In this document: piece after piece, positions 60,988 to 64,000 of the stretch
Position numbering within the stretch: position 1 is the stretch's first letter
How the letters are laid out: every line of letters begins with the position of its first letter
NCBI GenBank assembly: GCA_046542845.1
Contig: JBKHAN010000005.1
Span: 17,793 to 81,792 of the forward strand
DNA from: SKKC01 sp046542845
Lineage (GTDB): Bacteria; Spirochaetota; Spirochaetia; DSM-27196; SKKC01
Reading direction: 5' to 3'
Length of the DNA: 64,000 nt
The notes under the pieces: model-generated
The model's database searches: none
What the model was told of the DNA's origin: nothing
What the model saw: only the letters and a program-made list of their open reading frames with translations
Position numbers and translations under genes: made by a program

Positions 60988-63900
60988 GTGTTCGCGGGAG
61001 TTCCCGACATTCTTACCGGCTCCGGACCCTCTGCGCTCCGACAGTGGCGCGCCGCGATCGTATCGGCGCCGGAAGCTACGCCTATCCAGGAATTGGGGGC
61101 CGCAGGGCTCCTACTTTCCCGAGATCTCCGCGGTACGGCCGATCCTGTCTTTGTTCAGCTTGTTGATCGGGTCATTCGCGCTACCCGGGAACCCGTCTAC
61201 AACGTTCTCTACACGAATCGCTCCCGCCTCCTTGCGGACGTCGATGCGCTGTTGCGCTATACAGCGATTCCTGAAAGCAGAAAACCCTCCTTTGAGTGTT
61301 TAGTCGAAATCGTCGAAAGCACGCGCACAGGTCCTGGCCGTTCGGCGGTCCTTACCGGCGAATCAGGTATCGGTAAGACCTTTCTTTGGCAGGCGTATCA
61401 ACGCTCTTGCGCCTCTGACGACGAGATCTGGGTGTCTCACAAGAGCCCCCAGGCCGGAGAGGTACCATACGCCGGATACGGTGCAATTCTCGATCAGCTG
61501 CTCGTCCACACCGCAGCCGCGCTCGACGTCGATTCGGGTGAACTCGCGTCCCGACTGGTGCGCAGCGAACCAGTCTCTGGTAGCGGAGCGGCGGTGATTT
61601 CATCTTTGCTGCCCGGGGTCGATACAGGCCTTCACGCACCACCCTCCACCGGGCACGCCACGAGTGAGGCGACTGCCGCGGTGCTTGCTGCCGCCCTTCG
61701 GATCGTGGCCACCTGGGCCCGATCGGCCGGCGTCGGAGCTGTTGTGATTGCGGTGGATGATGTTCAGTGGGCTGACCGGCAGAGCATGATGGTATGGCGG
61801 TCTTTGGTACGTGATCCCGGAAAAATGGCTTTGATCATGATGACGCGGCCTGAACTACTGGATGCAGACACCGCCTTTCAAGCCATCCCAACGATCTCTC
61901 TGAATCCGTTAACGTCCTTAGAAGCGCAGACGCTGAAAAGGGCCCTTGTCGTTCCGACAAGCGACTCGGACACGTCGCTTCGGTCGGACGCTTCCGCTGT
62001 AAGTGACTCGGGAAACCCGTTCCGAATCGTACAAGTCGCTCGGGAGACCCTCCAGATTCGTGGACTCGAGGCACCGGAATCGCGACGTCTCAACGAAGCA
62101 GGTGGCGACACGACGACACGGAGACCACTACATCAGGTATCATTCGCCGCTCAGGCAATCATCGACACAACTGCGTTGCTACTCCCGCCGGTGCCGCAAG
62201 ACGCAATCATGGCCACCCTGGGCATCTCGTCCGAAAAGCTAGCATCCGGGCTTAATGAGTGCCGAGAGCTTGGAATACTCGTTGTTCAGAGTGACGCTGT
62301 AACGTTCTCGCACGATCGCCTCGAAAGCGCGGCGAGGACAGCGGCCCTTCACAGCGGGCGTTGGACGGCCACTGCAGTTCGCATTCTCGTCGATCGAGCG
62401 CTCGGCGGCAACGTTCGGGGCACCTACTTACTGGCTCGTCTCATCGCGGGTGGCGACCTCAGCTCGTACGATCAAGGTTCACTCCCGGCGGAGTCGTTTC
62501 TCTCTCCGAGAGAACGTGTCCGGATACTCCACGCCGCCGCAACCCGGGCAATACACGTTGCTGCGGCCTCCGAGGCAGCGCAGTTCGTTTCTGTGGCGGT
62601 AGAAAAGTTCGATGAGTCATGCCCTAAGTCCGATTTGGTTAGCCTCCTGCTAATCGGCCATCGTGCGGCGTTCCTCCGGGATGATGCGCATGCTATGAGC
62701 CACTACTATCGCGAGCTTACCAGGTACGGATCGTGGCACGATCTGGTTGATGCTCGACAGCAGTGGATATCGCGATGCTATACCAAACTCCTGATACGTG
62801 GAGCCATACGCATCGGCAGGAAGATCCTCAAGAGTTATGACGCTACTCAGGATCTTACAGTGGAGGAGGCCCGGACCCTACTCCGGCGGTGGCGGCCATC
62901 CCGTGTGTATCGACGAATCATGGAACACCCTAAGGATACGCAGTCGGAGTCGCTGCTGGTCGCCCGCACCTGCGCCGGGCTTTTGCTTCCGGTTATGTCG
63001 ATCGATCACCAGGCAACGTACCTGTTCGCTGCGGTTATTCTTCGGCAAAGCATGGCATCCGGACCAACACCGTACACTCCCTTCGGATTTCTCTATTGGG
63101 CGATGGCAACAGAACTGGACTCCCGCGCGCCACGGCGCAGGGAGAGGATCCTGGAGCTCGCACAAAACGCGATGCGTGCGACTCCCACCGACGGGCTGTC
63201 TCCGGAGGAAGTAAACCGTATACGGGTCTTTGTGGGGATCCTCGGTCATCCCTGGGACCGGCTTTCACCTTTCGCCTACAGTCACCTTTTCACGCTCTAC
63301 CAGGAAGGTCGCGCATGCGGGAGTTTTGAGACATCGGCCCATGCTATCCATGTGTACTGCTATGCTCCGCTGTTCCACGGCTACCCGCTTCGGCAGGTAT
63401 ACCGCACAATCGAGCATTATCGCTCCGAGGTAACGTCGAACGGCTTAACGCGAATATCCCGGGCCATGGGTAAATTCGCCCAGGCGGCGTTGGTGCTCAT
63501 GGGAGAGACCGAGAAACCTACGGAGGTTTCCGGCCATATATGTTCGGAAGATGAGCTGACAGCAGAGCTCGAACGTACCGGCGACTCGTTGGGTTTGGCG
63601 GGCCTCCGGTTTCTTCGAGCACTGCTGGCCGTCTATCACGGTTCCCCGGAGCTCGCTTTGGAGCGATTACGTATCGTAGCAGAGGCATCGGCCCTCGTAC
63701 GGTTCCTGATAGATGTGACCTGGAGCTGGTTCATGCATGCCATGATTGCCTGGCGGCTCGGCCGCACCGAGGAGGCGCTCGCGTTCGAGCGGCGTCTTCG
63801 AGCAGTCTCGGATAGCGCTCCCGGCGACCACCGCTACGCGGCAGTCCGCGCGGAACATCTAAATCACCTAGGCTTTCGTCGAGCTGCCGATCGAACGTTT

Positions 63901-64000
63901 CGAACCGCCGCTGAGCGTGCGGTGGCAAATGGGCACGTTCACGATGCAGCGCTGATCGTTGAGCGACATGCACAGCTCCTCATCGACCGAGCTCCCGACT
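60988..64000 (+). CDS. Second giant NTPase/helical-repeat sensor, paralogue of the 53.8-kb protein (3' partial)
   Basis: Open without a stop for 1004 codons to the right edge. GTG 60,988 is the likely start (GAGGAG 9 bp upstream; TAG in frame at 60,937). Walker A GESGIGKT at 124-131 and Walker B VVIAVDDVQWAD at about 252-263. Same order as the first giant: a diverged kinase C-lobe remnant (VDRVIRATREPVYNVLYTNR), NTPase, FSHDRLESAART, HYYRELTRYGSWHDLVDARQ and helical repeats. Matching first-giant segments are FVHDSIETAARA and RYYRAIVASGDTERAAEARY. A PAS and histidine kinase end outside the window is expected but not seen. Divergent from the hydrolase. Confidence 0.88.
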   Translation, partial: MFAGVPDILTGSGPSALRQWRAAIVSAPEATPIQELGAAGLLLSRDLRGTADPVFVQLVDRVIRATREPVYNVLYTNRSRLLADVDALLRYTAIPESRKPSFECLVEIVESTRTGPGRSAVLTGESGIGKTFLWQAYQRSCASDDEIWVSHKSPQAGEVPYAGYGAILDQLLVHTAAALDVDSGELASRLVRSEPVSGSGAAVISSLLPGVDTGLHAPPSTGHATSEATAAVLAAALRIVATWARSAGVGAVVIAVDDVQWADRQSMMVWRSLVRDPGKMALIMMTRPELLDADTAFQAIPTISLNPLTSLEAQTLKRALVVPTSDSDTSLRSDASAVSDSGNPFRIVQVARETLQIRGLEAPESRRLNEAGGDTTTRRPLHQVSFAAQAIIDTTALLLPPVPQDAIMATLGISSEKLASGLNECRELGILVVQSDAVTFSHDRLESAARTAALHSGRWTATAVRILVDRALGGNVRGTYLLARLIAGGDLSSYDQGSLPAESFLSPRERVRILHAAATRAIHVAAASEAAQFVSVAVEKFDESCPKSDLVSLLLIGHRAAFLRDDAHAMSHYYRELTRYGSWHDLVDARQQWISRCYTKLLIRGAIRIGRKILKSYDATQDLTVEEARTLLRRWRPSRVYRRIMEHPKDTQSESLLVARTCAGLLLPVMSIDHQATYLFAAVILRQSMASGPTPYTPFGFLYWAMATELDSRAPRRRERILELAQNAMRATPTDGLSPEEVNRIRVFVGILGHPWDRLSPFAYSHLFTLYQEGRACGSFETSAHAIHVYCYAPLFHGYPLRQVYRTIEHYRSEVTSNGLTRISRAMGKFAQAALVLMGETEKPTEVSGHICSEDELTAELERTGDSLGLAGLRFLRALLAVYHGSPELALERLRIVAEASALVRFLIDVTWSWFMHAMIAWRLGRTEEALAFERRLRAVSDSAPGDHRYAAVRAEHLNHLGFRRAADRTFRTAAERAVANGHVHDAALIVERHAQLLIDRAPD

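Overview
The window looks like chromosomal DNA of a free-living, probably aquatic or saline spirochaete, GC-rich (roughly 55-58% by eye). The lineage is inferred from the solute-binding proteins, whose signal peptides end in the ...F(A/S)-x-G-x-x-E-A style common in Spirochaeta/Treponema relatives (14,995 and 47,560), and from the mix of a methyl-accepting chemotaxis protein, a PilZ protein and many binding-protein ABC importers. No rRNA, tRNA or CRISPR array was seen. No single gene proves the taxon.

Layout. 1-3.2 kb: end of a siderophore/cobalamin-type importer (binding protein, permease, ATPase with an extra C-terminal domain), overlapping head-on with a chemotaxis receptor (3.1-4.7 kb). 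4.9-9.5 kb: a small unknown gene, an aldo/keto reductase and a tightly overlapped TetR / MATE / membrane protein / macro-domain operon behind a perfect palindrome. 9.6-15.0 kb (minus strand): phnD-phnC-phnE-surE-DNA methyltransferase. 15.2-17.8 kb: an SsuABC-like importer; then a UxaE-type tagaturonate epimerase, a zinc-type CDF transporter and an ADP-ribosylglycohydrolase. 21.4-31.4 kb: a small membrane protein, a long-chain acyl-CoA ligase, a MarR-controlled heterodimeric ABC exporter with a clear promoter-operator, a serine beta-lactamase-like protein, a PilZ protein with a membrane partner, and a HisKA_2 kinase with a degenerate ATPase.

31.9-47.6 kb (minus strand) is one long carbohydrate operon: binding protein, ATPase, a giant binding protein with N-terminal beta-sandwich modules, two permeases, an NHL/TPR protein, a Yip1-like membrane protein, a DUF5696-like protein, two more permeases and a heparinase II/III-type lyase. 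This suggests uptake and cleavage of a uronic-acid polysaccharide; UxaE at 18 kb fits the downstream catabolism.

47.6-53.8 kb is a looser region. It has a RAYT (REP-associated tyrosine transposase) surrounded by eight copies of an 11-bp motif (GGGGACGGAGC and near variants), uppP, a DoxX-like protein, a decayed gene and the most striking pair in the window: a MerR/cobalamin-binding (LitR/CarH-type) regulator divergent from a rhodopsin with the N-D-Q motif of light-driven sodium pumps. The shared spacer holds a near-consensus promoter and spaced TGTnCA repeats.

53.8-64.0 kb holds a signalling island: a 1608-residue protein (pseudokinase lobe, NTPase, helical repeats, PAS-like region, histidine kinase), a convergent overlapping sigma-54 response regulator with its own -24/-12 promoter, an alpha/beta hydrolase, and a second giant NTPase paralogue that runs open off the right edge.
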